From NCBI RefSeq assembly GCF_029223485.1, contig NZ_JARHTP010000008.1, forward strand, positions 248,001 to 312,000: 64,000 nt of DNA, written 5' to 3'. A program made the translations under genes and the position numbers. This DNA is from Streptomyces coacervatus (lineage in GTDB: Bacteria > Actinomycetota > Actinomycetes > Streptomycetales > Streptomycetaceae). The number at the start of each line of letters is the position of its first letter. The first letter of the stretch is position 1. The notes beneath the pieces are model-generated. The model saw only the letters and a list, made by a program, of their open reading frames with translations, had not been told where the DNA came from and did no database searches. This document shows, piece after piece, positions 17,567-25,039 of this stretch.

Positions 17567-18694
17567 TCAGGCGAGATACGCCGGGGCTGCCACGGGCAAC
17601 GTAAATCGGAACTCTGCCCCGCCCTGGGGGGCGCGGCCGACCGTGATGGTGCCGCCGTGGGCTTCGACGATGCCCTTGACGATGTAGAGCCCGAGGCCGG
17701 TGCCGCCGCGCTTGCTGCCCCGCCAGAAGCGGGTGAAGACGCGGTTCATGGACTCCTCCGGGATGCCGGGCCCCTCGTCGCTCACTGTGACCGACGTTCC
17801 GGTGTCCTCGTCTTCGCGCGGGGACGCCGTGGCCGTGATGTCAATCGTGACGGTTCCCTCGCCGTGGCGCACCGCATTTTCCAGCAGGTTGCTGAGCACC
17901 TGGTCGATCTTGTCGGGGTCGGCCCACAGGGCGGGCAGGGGCTGCTCGATGCGCAGCAGGAACCGGTCGGCGGGCTGCCCGGCGGCGACGTACGCCTGAA
18001 TATGGCGTCCGACAGCCGCGCCGATGTCGACGGGCTGGCGCCGCACCTCCAACCGCCCGCTGTCGATCCGCGAGATGTCGAGCAGCTCGGCGATGAGCCG
18101 GGTGACCCGGTCGGCGTCGGCGTCGACGGTCTCCAGCATCAGCCGCTTCTGGTCGTCGGTGAAGCGTTCCCACTTGGCGAGCAGCGTGGCGGTGAAGCCC
18201 TTGACGGAGGTGAGCGGCGAGCGCAGCTCATGGGCCACCGTCGCTATCAGCTCGGCATGGCTGCGCTCGGTACGGCGCCGGGCCTCGGTGTCACGCAGCG
18301 AGACGACGACGCGGCGCACGGCTCCGGTGGGTTCACTGCGGACGTACCGGGCGGATACGAGGACCTCCCGTCCACCGGGCAGCAGCAGATTCCGCTCGGG
18401 CTGACGCACCCGGGTGGCGAGCCCGCCGTACGGATCGGTCAGCTGCCACCAGCGGCGCCCCTCCAGGTCCTCTAACGGCAGCGCCTTCTCCAGCCGCTGC
18501 CCGAGGGCGTCCTGCGCGGCGACGGCGGTGATGCGCTCGGCGGCGGCGTTGAAGCAGATGACGTGGCCGTGCTCGTCGGCGACGACGAGGCCGTCGGGCA
18601 GCTCGTCGGGGTCGATGCCGAGCTCGGCGAGATCGCCGTGCCGGGGCGCGGGCGCGCGCCGCGCGTCCTGTGCCCTGCTCGTGCCGACAGTCAT
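17567..18694 (-). CDS. orphan sensor histidine kinase with PAS domain
   Basis: 375 aa, no membrane segment. A PAS domain covers about residues 25-135 (LPDGLVVADEHGHVICFNAA). The dimerisation and phosphoacceptor H-box is TVAHELRSPLTSVKG, the N-box LSNLLENAVRHG, and the ATP-lid motifs DEGPGIPEE and GGTGLGLYIV are intact, so it should be an active cytoplasmic kinase. No response regulator is adjacent. It sits between pheS and the TrmH gene in a conserved Streptomyces order, which hints at a housekeeping signal. Confidence 0.93.
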   Translation of the reverse strand: MTVGTSRAQDARRAPAPRHGDLAELGIDPDELPDGLVVADEHGHVICFNAAAERITAVAAQDALGQRLEKALPLEDLEGRRWWQLTDPYGGLATRVRQPERNLLLPGGREVLVSARYVRSEPTGAVRRVVVSLRDTEARRRTERSHAELIATVAHELRSPLTSVKGFTATLLAKWERFTDDQKRLMLETVDADADRVTRLIAELLDISRIDSGRLEVRRQPVDIGAAVGRHIQAYVAAGQPADRFLLRIEQPLPALWADPDKIDQVLSNLLENAVRHGEGTVTIDITATASPREDEDTGTSVTVSDEGPGIPEESMNRVFTRFWRGSKRGGTGLGLYIVKGIVEAHGGTITVGRAPQGGAEFRFTLPVAAPAYLA

Positions 18695-18748
18695 CCCCGT
18701 ACCCCACCTCTCAGACGGCGCAGGTGGCCCCCCGAGCTGGTCACCCTA

Positions 18749-19597
18749 CTAGCTCTCGGTGACGGAGCGGCACCCTCCGGAGGCGCGCTGAGCACGGGCT
18801 GACGCATAGAGACATACGGCGGCCGCGGTGGCGAGGTTCAGGCTCTCGGCCTTCCCGTGGATCGGCACGCGCACCACGGCGTCCGCCAGTGCGCGGGTCT
18901 CTTCCGGAAGCCCCCACGCCTCGTTCCCGAACACCCAGGCGGTCGGCCCGCCCATGGTCCCCTTGTCGAGCTCGTCGTCCAGGTCGTCGGTCCCGGCCCC
19001 GTCGGCGGCGAGAATCCGCACCCCGGCGCCCTTGAGTCCCTCGACCGCGTCCTCCACGGGAACGCCGACGGCGACGGGCAGATGGAAGAGCGAGCCCACG
19101 GACGCCCGTACGGCCTTGGGGTTGTAGAGATCGACGGAGGCATCGGTCAGTACGACGGCCTCGGCGCCGGCGGCATCGGCGCACCGGAGCACGGTCCCGG
19201 CGTTCCCGGGGTCCCGGACGTTCGCGAGTACGGCGACGAGCTTGGGACGGGCGGCGAGGATCTCCTCGAAGGGCGTGTCCAGGAACCGGCAGATCCCCAC
19301 GAGCCCCTGCGGAGTGACGGTGGTGGAGATGTCGGCGATCACGTCGTCGGCGGCGAGATGCACCCGGGCCCCGGTCTCCCGGGCCTCCCCGATGATGTCG
19401 GCGTACCGCTCGGCGGCCTCGACGGTGGCGAACAGCTCCACGAGCGTGTCCCCGTACACCGCCGCCTCCCGCACGGCCTGCGGCCCCTCTGCGAGGAACA
19501 GCCGTTCCTTGCCCCGGAAGTTCCGCCTGGCGAGCCGCCGGGCGGCCGACACCCGGGGAGAGCGTGGGGAAATCAGCTCGGGGACAACGGGGGGCAT
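18749..19597 (-). CDS. TrmH/SpoU-family RNA 2'-O-methyltransferase
   Basis: 282 aa. An N-terminal substrate-binding domain (RRLARRNFRGKERLFLAEGP) precedes the SPOUT knot: LVAVLANVRDPGNAGTVLRCADAAG (motif 1), AWVFGNEAWGLPEE (motif 2) and VPIHGKAESLNLATAAAVCLY (motif 3), the SAM-binding trefoil of rRNA or tRNA ribose methylases. The ATG at 19597 is preferred over a GTG at 19606 because AGGTGA lies 6 nt before it. Its position between pheS and the rplT operon suits a translation role. The target nucleotide is unknown. Confidence 0.92.
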   Translation of the reverse strand: MPPVVPELISPRSPRVSAARRLARRNFRGKERLFLAEGPQAVREAAVYGDTLVELFATVEAAERYADIIGEARETGARVHLAADDVIADISTTVTPQGLVGICRFLDTPFEEILAARPKLVAVLANVRDPGNAGTVLRCADAAGAEAVVLTDASVDLYNPKAVRASVGSLFHLPVAVGVPVEDAVEGLKGAGVRILAADGAGTDDLDDELDKGTMGGPTAWVFGNEAWGLPEETRALADAVVRVPIHGKAESLNLATAAAVCLYASARAQRASGGCRSVTES

Positions 19598-19689
19598 GAA
19601 GGTCACCTATCTATTTTCCGCCGCAACGGCGATCAACCACGACGGCGGACTCCGGCGGTGCCGAACCCACCCGAGTCACTCAACACAAC

Positions 19690-19717
19690 GGACCCGCAGG
19701 CAAAAGCCCACGGGTCC
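19690..19717 (-). terminator. terminator of the infC-rpmI-rplT operon
   Basis: GGACCCG ... CGGGTCC, with an inner GGC-AAAA-GCC stem, lies about 30 bp past the rplT stop on the minus strand. The stem is GC-rich and lacks a U-run. Confidence 0.75.
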
Positions 19718-19748
19718 GAATGTCACGTCGGCCCAAGCCGGCGCAGCG

Positions 19749-20132
19749 TCACGCGGCCTTCGGCGCGTTGACGTCCGCCGGCAGAGCCTTCTGCGCAACC
19801 TCGACCAGCGCGGCGAACGCGGTGGCGTCGTTGACGGCCAGCTCGGCGAGGATCTTGCGGTCGACCTCGACGTTGGCGGCCTTCAGACCCTGGATGAAGC
19901 GGTTGTACGTGATGCCGTTGGCGCGGGCAGCGGCGTTGATGCGCTGGATCCACAGCTGGCGGAAGTCACCCTTGCGCTTCTTGCGGTCGTTGTAGTTGTA
20001 GACCAGCGAGTGGGTGACCTGCTCCTTGGCCTTGCGGTACAGGCGCGAACGCTGACCGCGGTAGCCGGAGGCCGCCTCGAGGATCGCCCGGCGCTTCTTG
20101 TGGGCGTTGACTGCCCGCTTGACGCGTGCCAC
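19749..20132 (-). CDS. rplT: 50S ribosomal protein L20
   Basis: 127 aa. ARVKRAVNAHKKRRAILEAA, then GYRGQRSRLYRKAKEQVTHS, YNDRKKRKGDFRQLWIQRIN and NGITYNRFIQGLKAANVEVDR are diagnostic of L20, a primary 23S rRNA-binding protein needed early in 50S assembly. GTG start preceded by AAGGAG. It is the last gene of infC-rpmI-rplT. In other bacteria L20 represses this operon; no L20-leader pseudoknot was recognised here. Confidence 0.98.
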   Translation of the reverse strand: MARVKRAVNAHKKRRAILEAASGYRGQRSRLYRKAKEQVTHSLVYNYNDRKKRKGDFRQLWIQRINAAARANGITYNRFIQGLKAANVEVDRKILAELAVNDATAFAALVEVAQKALPADVNAPKAA

Positions 20133-20233
20133 TTTTTAACTCCTTGTAGCGGGGCCGTGGTTGGACTCACACGGCCCGGAATCGATTGGGTCCCGGTCCA
20201 GACGTACGGCGCTCGGTGGGGGCGCCGCTCACG

Positions 20234-20428
20234 TCACTTGCCGAGAAGCTTCTTGATCTTCGCGGCGTCGCCCGGGGCCATCTCGGCGTTGCCGGTGAGG
20301 CGACGCGTCACGCGGGACGACTTGTGCTCGAGCAGGTGGCGCTTGCCGGCGCGCTCACGGAGCACCTTGCCGGAGCCGGTGATCTTGAAGCGCTTGCTGG
20401 CACCGCTGTGCGACTTGTTCTTCGGCAT
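20234..20428 (-). CDS. rpmI: 50S ribosomal protein L35
   Basis: 64 aa, the standard length. MPKNKSHSGASKRFKITGSG, then KVLRERAGKRHLLEHKSS and RRLTGNAEMAPGDAAKIKKLL match L35. An ORF extension to 20542 overlaps the infC end and was rejected because the conserved MPK start is preceded by GGAGAG. It is in the infC-rpmI-rplT operon. Confidence 0.98.
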   Translation of the reverse strand: MPKNKSHSGASKRFKITGSGKVLRERAGKRHLLEHKSSRVTRRLTGNAEMAPGDAAKIKKLLGK

Positions 20429-20538
20429 AGCGCCGTTCTCTCCTCGTCGGTGGCGTTCCGGTGCCCGGTCGTGAAACCGGGCACGGTGGAACGTCGCTGT
20501 TGTATCGGTTGCATCCTGGGGACTCGCGTCCCCCGGGA

Positions 20539-21201
20539 TCACGCCTCGGCGGAAGCCTCGGCAGGCGCCTCGGCGTCGTCCACGACCTCGTGGTCGACCT
20601 CCGCGGCGTTCTGCGACTTGCCGGGGTTGGCCTTCGCTTCAGCCTTGCGGGCTTCCTGCGCCTGGCGGGCCTCGGCCATCGCCTCGGTCTTCTTCTTGTG
20701 CGGACCGAGAACCATGATCATGTTTCGGCCGTCCTGCTTCGGGTTCGACTCCACGAAACCGAGGTCCTGGACGTCCTCCGCGAGACGCTGCAGCAGTCGG
20801 TAGCCCAGCTCGGGCCGGGACTGCTCGCGACCACGGAACATGATCGTGATCTTGACCTTGTCGCCCTGCTTGAGGAACCGGACGACGTGACCCTTCTTGG
20901 TGTCATAGTCGTGCGGGTCGATCTTCGGCCGGAGCTTCATCTCCTTGATGACCGTGTGCGCCTGGTTCTTGCGCGCCTCACGGGCCTTCATGGCCGACTC
21001 GTACTTGAACTTCCCGTAGTCCATGAGCTTGCACACGGGCGGACGGGCGTTCGCCGCGACCTCGACCAGGTCCAGGTCGTACTCCTGCGCAAGCTCCAGT
21101 GCCTTGGCCAGCGGGACAATGCCCACCTGCTCGCCACTGGGACCGACAAGTCGCACCTCGGGAACGCGAATCCGGTCGTTGATGCGGGGCTCGGCGCTGA
21201 T
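20539..21201 (-). CDS. infC: translation initiation factor IF-3, AUC start codon
   Basis: 220 aa from an ATC codon at 21201-21199. The conserved N-terminus SAEPRINDRIRVPEVRLVG is in frame from this codon, and GAGGAGG lies 4 nt upstream, while the first standard start (GTG at 21156) would cut 15 conserved residues. infC genes are known to use rare start codons, through which IF-3 represses its own synthesis. Domains: N-domain EQVGIVPLAKALELAQEYDLD and linker KLMDYGKFKYESAMKAREARKN; C-domain KEMKLRPKIDPHDYDTK. It ends in a long Ala/Glu-rich tail. It rejects wrong initiator complexes on the 30S subunit. First gene of the operon. Confidence 0.96.
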   Translation of the reverse strand: MSAEPRINDRIRVPEVRLVGPSGEQVGIVPLAKALELAQEYDLDLVEVAANARPPVCKLMDYGKFKYESAMKAREARKNQAHTVIKEMKLRPKIDPHDYDTKKGHVVRFLKQGDKVKITIMFRGREQSRPELGYRLLQRLAEDVQDLGFVESNPKQDGRNMIMVLGPHKKKTEAMAEARQAQEARKAEAKANPGKSQNAAEVDHEVVDDAEAPAEASAEA

Positions 21202-21211
21202 GGATCCTCCT

Positions 21212-21274
21212 CGGTTAGCACCACACGGCGGTCTGGCGGACAGCCGCGTATGTCTCTTTCGTTAGACCTAACCG
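21212..21274 (-). promoter_or_regulatory. infC leader stem beside the Shine-Dalgarno sequence
   Basis: On the minus strand CGGTTAG (21274-21268) can pair with CTAACCG (21218-21212), which directly abuts the GAGGAGG ribosome site of infC. A second small hairpin, GTTAG/CTAAC, sits at 21261-21272. Pairing could modulate initiation at the AUC start. The complementarity is seen; the role is inferred. Confidence 0.4.
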
Positions 21275-21286
21275 CGCCGAAGCATG

Positions 21287-21316
21287 AAAAATGCCCCGGA
21301 CGATCACAGGCGGGGC
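21287..21316 (-). terminator. attenuator-like intrinsic terminator in the infC leader
   Basis: Reading the minus strand, GCCCCG, a 12-nt loop, CGGGGC is followed at once by ATTTTTC. This is a textbook intrinsic terminator shape, unusual in Streptomyces. It lies 85 nt upstream of the infC start with no gene upstream on that strand to end, so premature termination of an infC leader transcript is likely. Confidence 0.55.
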
Positions 21317-21502
21317 TCCAAAGCACTACCGGAGCACCGCCGCGATGACGCGGGGCGCACTTTCGGGCGACTCCATCGTCCGTACGGAACGATGGTGGCC
21401 GCCTGACCGGGGTGACCCGCCGCCCCGGAGGGCGGTCAGGTGGGAGATCGGAGCCTCCACTTGTGGGCCGGACACGCGTGCGTCCAGCCGGTCGTCACAC
21501 AA

Positions 21503-21533
21503 GGTTAGCAGCATCCCGGGGGTGGTGCTAACC
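21503..21533. promoter_or_regulatory. GGTTAGCA inverted repeat before DUF1844 gene
   Basis: GGTTAGCA (21503-21510) and TGCTAACC (21526-21533) form a perfect 8-bp inverted repeat with a 15-bp spacer, 30 bp upstream of the DUF1844 start. The same octamer occurs at 21213-21220 beside the infC ribosome site. Confidence 0.45.
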
Positions 21534-21562
21534 GGCGTGCACCGGGCCCTATCGTGTGGGAC

Positions 21563-21931
21563 ATGAGTGACACCCCTCCTGAGTCCCCCGAGTCCCCCGC
21601 CGACTTCGACGCCATGACCCGCGACATCGCCGAGGTCCCCGCGGTCGAGGTGATCGTGACGGTCGCCGTCAACCTGATGAGCGCCGCCGCGGTGAAGCTC
21701 GGTCTGACCGAGGAGGGCGACAAGTACAAGGACCTGGACGAGGCCCGCAAGCTGGTGACCGCGCTGGCCGGTCTGCTGGACGCGAGTGCGACCGAGATCA
21801 GCTCCTTCCACGCGGCGCCGCTGCGCGACGGCCTGAAGTCGCTGCAGCTGGCGTTCCGCGAGGCGTCCGTCGTCCCGGACGAGCCGGGCCAGGGGCCCGG
21901 TGAGAAGTACACCGGTCCGATCTACGGCTAG
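21563..21931 (+). CDS. DUF1844 domain-containing protein
   Basis: 122 aa. AVEVIVTVAVNLMSAAAVKLG, DLDEARKLVTALAGLL and a C-terminal acidic/Gly tail ending GEKYTGPIYG match the actinobacterial DUF1844 family, a small helical protein of unknown function conserved next to infC. No good Shine-Dalgarno sequence precedes the ATG, but TATCGT ending 8 nt before it could be the -10 box of a leaderless transcript. It is divergent from infC and shares the GGTTAGCA motif region. Confidence 0.88.
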   Translation: MSDTPPESPESPADFDAMTRDIAEVPAVEVIVTVAVNLMSAAAVKLGLTEEGDKYKDLDEARKLVTALAGLLDASATEISSFHAAPLRDGLKSLQLAFREASVVPDEPGQGPGEKYTGPIYG

Positions 21932-21932
21932 T

Positions 21933-22670
21933 TCACCCTCGCACATACAAGGGCTCGCCCGGAGGCGTGGCCCCGGCCGGCAGCAGTGCCAGGTCGAGGC
22001 CGTGCACCAGGCGGGCCCTGAGTGTTTCGTCGGCGGCGATGCGCCGGGCGACTGCGTGGACGCTCGCGTCGTTCGGCATGCCGGGGCAGAGAACCAGGGC
22101 GAGTGTGCCGTCGCCCTGCCCAGGGCCGAGGTAGGCCCGCTCCACCGCACCCACGGCGGCGACGGCGGCACGTACCGACGCCACGACCGCCGGGTCGGCG
22201 AGCGGGTCGGTCGTCGTTCGGCCCTCGGCGAGGGCGAGCAGCACCGAGCCGGTCAGTTCGAACGGCACCGGTCCGGCCAGGTCCAGCACGATCGTGTCCG
22301 CCTTCTCGTGCGCCGCGGCCTGCAGTGCCTGGTGCAGGGGTACGGCGACGGGGCGGGCCGCCGGGTCCCAGCGGGCCAGGGAGTCGGTGGAGGTGAAGGC
22401 CGGCAGGGCGGTGCGGTGGCCGGCCTTGAGGGTCGGTACGGCCATGTCGCTGGTCTTCTCGCGGCGCAGCCCGTTCTCGTCCTCCTCGACCTCGCCGAGG
22501 ACGGCCACCACAGGGACGAGCAGCCGGGCGCCCTTGAGTGCCTCCAGGACGGGGCCCACGGCGGTGCGGTCCTCGGCCCAGGCGGTGAGCGCGGCGCTCA
22601 GCCGGGGGTCCGCGGAGCCGTCGTCGTCGGAGAAGCCGGAGTCGGGAATGTTCTTGTTCGCCACGGTCAC
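21933..22670 (-). CDS. SseB family protein
   Basis: 245 aa, GTG start. LLVPVVAVLGEVEEDENG, MAVPTLKAGHRTALPAFTS and ARPVAVPLHQALQAAAHEKADTIVLDLAG match the SseB N-terminal domain. The C-terminal part (ERAYLGPGQGDGTLALVLCPG) is a second alpha/beta unit. In enteric bacteria SseB affects serine sensitivity, but its biochemical role is unknown. It is convergent with DUF1844 (1 bp apart) and divergent from the beta-lactamase-like gene. Confidence 0.88.
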   Translation of the reverse strand: MTVANKNIPDSGFSDDDGSADPRLSAALTAWAEDRTAVGPVLEALKGARLLVPVVAVLGEVEEDENGLRREKTSDMAVPTLKAGHRTALPAFTSTDSLARWDPAARPVAVPLHQALQAAAHEKADTIVLDLAGPVPFELTGSVLLALAEGRTTTDPLADPAVVASVRAAVAAVGAVERAYLGPGQGDGTLALVLCPGMPNDASVHAVARRIAADETLRARLVHGLDLALLPAGATPPGEPLYVRG

Positions 22671-22774
22671 CGACCCTATCGGGCGGATATCGGCGGGATG
22701 CTGCTGGGCTTGTGCGGCCCCGGAAACCGCTTGTTCACAGGGTTCACGGCTTTCTCAGATTTCCCTGACACACA

Positions 22775-22791
22775 TCTAACTTTCGTCTAAC
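22775..22791 (+). promoter_or_regulatory. 11-bp-phased direct repeat TCTAAC upstream of serine hydrolase
   Basis: TCTAAC at 22775 and 22786 are exactly one helical turn apart, in a notably AT-rich stretch 35 bp before the hydrolase start. Direct repeats at 11-bp spacing are typical of OmpR-family response regulator sites. GTTCAC also repeats nearby at 22733 and 22742. Confidence 0.35.
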
Positions 22792-22825
22792 GGAGCACAC
22801 AGTCGGCGCCCCGAGCATCGCGGGC

Positions 22826-23848
22826 ATGGAGTCCTTCAGAGCCCGCCGCAGCCGCCGCACCCGTCCGTCCAGGACGCGCACTGTGCTCCACACCGCCCTC
22901 GCCACCGTGGCCGTCGTAGGCGTGACGGCCGCCGGGACCGTGTTTGTGAAGGCTCGGGCGCACTCCGGTGCGAGCCCCGTATCGTCGTCGGCGACGGCGT
23001 CGGCCTCCACCTCGGCCACGGCGGACGGGGAGGCATCGGTGGAACCTGTGGCTCAGCCGACGGTGGACCATGACGCACTGCTGGCCGAGGCGATGAAGTC
23101 GGTGTCCGTCGAGGACGACGCGCAGGTGTCGGTGGCGGTGCTGGACCTGGACTCCGGCGACAGCGCCTCGCACGGGGACGGCGCCTTCGACACGGCGAGC
23201 ATCGTCAAGGTCGATATCCTGGCGACGCTGCTGCTCCAGGCGCAGGACGCGGGCCGGCACCTCACGGCGAGCGAGAAGTCGTACGCCATCACGATGATCG
23301 AGAACAGCGACAACACCGCCGCGTCCGCGCTGTGGCGGATCATCGGCAAGGCGGACGGTCTCGACGCCGCGAACGAGCGGCTCGGGCTCACGGACACCGA
23401 GGGCGGCGACGACATGCTGTGGGGGCTGACCCAGACCACGGCCACCGATCAACTCACGCTGCTGCAGCAGGTGTTCGGGGACGACTCGGAGCTGAGTCAG
23501 GCCTCGCAGACGTATCTGCAGGGGCTGATGGGGCAGATCGAGGCCGACCAGCAATGGGGGGTGTCGGCCGCGGCCGACGGCTCGCGGTGGGCGCTGAAGA
23601 ACGGCTGGCTGGCGCGCAGCACGACCGGCCTGTGGGACATCAACAGCATCGGGCGGGTGACGGTCGACGGTCACGACTACCTGGTGGCCGCGCTGTCCAA
23701 GGGCAACTCGACGCAGGCGAAGGGGATTTCGCTGGTCGAGTCGGCGGCGAAGGCGGCGGTTGCGGCGTTGGCCGGGGACGCCTCGACGTCGTCCGCGTCT
23801 GCTTCTCCTTCTGCTTCTGCTTCGCCCTCCGCCTCGGTCTCTGAGTAG
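22826..23848 (+). CDS. beta-lactamase-like serine hydrolase, membrane-anchored or secreted
   Basis: 340 aa. An Arg-rich cytoplasmic start (RARRSRRTRPSRTRT), one hydrophobic segment (about 22-42), a Ser/Ala/Thr-rich linker, then a class A beta-lactamase/DD-peptidase fold: SIVK for the S-x-x-K nucleophile motif, SDN in ENSDNTAASALW, and KNG in ALKNGWLARS in place of KTG. The C-terminal SASASPSASASP tail is low complexity. Family members act on cell-wall peptides or beta-lactams; Glu166 of true class A enzymes is not evident, so I favour a cell-wall-associated hydrolase. Confidence 0.87.
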   Translation: MESFRARRSRRTRPSRTRTVLHTALATVAVVGVTAAGTVFVKARAHSGASPVSSSATASASTSATADGEASVEPVAQPTVDHDALLAEAMKSVSVEDDAQVSVAVLDLDSGDSASHGDGAFDTASIVKVDILATLLLQAQDAGRHLTASEKSYAITMIENSDNTAASALWRIIGKADGLDAANERLGLTDTEGGDDMLWGLTQTTATDQLTLLQQVFGDDSELSQASQTYLQGLMGQIEADQQWGVSAAADGSRWALKNGWLARSTTGLWDINSIGRVTVDGHDYLVAALSKGNSTQAKGISLVESAAKAAVAALAGDASTSSASASPSASASPSASVSE

Positions 23849-23860
23849 CGGGCCGGCGGC

Positions 23861-25039
23861 TCAGAAGTCGTCGAAGCGTGGGCGGCGGCCGCGCCACAGG
23901 ACGACCGCCGCGACGAGCAGCACCCCGCCGAGGCTGCCCGCGAGCGGGGCCGCCCAACTGCTGGTGTCGCCTTCGGACTTGGCTGCGTCCGGGCCGGAGC
24001 CGAAGTACTTCTCGCCGAACGACGCGGCCTGCAGACCCTTCGGCTTGAGGCGGCCGGCGGCCTTGATGGCGGCGGCCGGGTCGATCATGCCGAAGCCGCG
24101 GGAGTCGTCGCGGCCGCCGGTCGGGGGGTTGCGGGCGGTGTCCTCGAGGAGCTGTTTGATCTGGGCGGGGGCCAGTCCGGGGTGGGCTGCCTTGATGAGC
24201 GCCACCGCGCCCGAGACGAACGCCGAGGCCGCGCTGGTCCCCCACCCCTCGTAGTACTTGTGGTCGGGGTCGGCGATGACGATTTTGTCGCCGGGGGCGC
24301 TGACGGTGGCGTACCAGCGGCGGGTGGAGAACGAGGCGCGGGTGCCGAAGCGGTCGACGGCGGTCGCTGCGATGACGCCCGGGTAGGCGGCCGGGTAGGA
24401 GACGTGGTCGCCCTTGTCGCCGCCGTTGCCGGCGGAGGCGACGACGGTCACGTTCTTCTTCAGGGCGTACTGGACGGCCTCGTCCTCGGCGGGTTCGGGG
24501 TGGGCGGAGGCGGAGTCGTCGCCGAGGGAGAGGTTGATGACGTCGGCGCCGTGGTCGGTGGCCCAGCGGATGCCTTCGGCGAGGGCGTTGCCGCGGCTGG
24601 AGCGGGCCTTGCCGCGGGCCGTGTCCTCGTCCTCAAGAATGACGCGGACGGGGAGGATCTTGGCTTCCGGGGCGATGCCCATGACGCCGTCGGAGTCGCC
24701 GACGCCGTGTCCGTGCCCGGCGATGATGCCCGCCATGGCGGTGCCGTGCCGGGCCCACGCCCGGTCCCCCTGCTTCGCCCCGAAGCCGATCATGTCCTTG
24801 GCGGGCAGGACGTTGCCGGCGAGGTCGGGGTGGTCGGCCTCCACCCCGGTGTCCAGGACGGCGACGGTGATGCCCTTGCCCTTGGTGGTCTGCCAGGCCT
24901 GCTGGGTGTGCATGGCGTCGAGGGCCCACTGCTGGGCGCGTATGCCGTCGGCGTGCGCGGCGGTGGCCGGGACGAGGGCGAGGGAGGCGACGAGGAGGGC
25001 GCTCAGCACTCCGACACGGCCCTTGGACCGGCGCTTCAC
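23861..25039 (-). CDS. type VII secretion-associated serine protease mycosin
   Basis: 392 aa subtilisin-like (S8) protease. Signal peptide about 1-33 (ALLVASLALVPATAAHA), then the catalytic triad: Asp in TVAVLDTGVEADHPDL, His in RHGTAMAGIIAGHG, Ser in GWGTSAASAFVSGAVAL; oxyanion Asn in VVASAGNGGDKG. A C-terminal transmembrane helix (SLGGVLLVAAVVLWRGRRP) anchors it facing outwards, as in MycP proteins. The GTG start overlaps the preceding stop as GTGA. No ESX core genes (eccB-eccE, esxAB) are near, so this is a stand-alone mycosin; its substrate is unknown. Confidence 0.92.
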   Translation of the reverse strand: MKRRSKGRVGVLSALLVASLALVPATAAHADGIRAQQWALDAMHTQQAWQTTKGKGITVAVLDTGVEADHPDLAGNVLPAKDMIGFGAKQGDRAWARHGTAMAGIIAGHGHGVGDSDGVMGIAPEAKILPVRVILEDEDTARGKARSSRGNALAEGIRWATDHGADVINLSLGDDSASAHPEPAEDEAVQYALKKNVTVVASAGNGGDKGDHVSYPAAYPGVIAATAVDRFGTRASFSTRRWYATVSAPGDKIVIADPDHKYYEGWGTSAASAFVSGAVALIKAAHPGLAPAQIKQLLEDTARNPPTGGRDDSRGFGMIDPAAAIKAAGRLKPKGLQAASFGEKYFGSGPDAAKSEGDTSSWAAPLAGSLGGVLLVAAVVLWRGRRPRFDDF

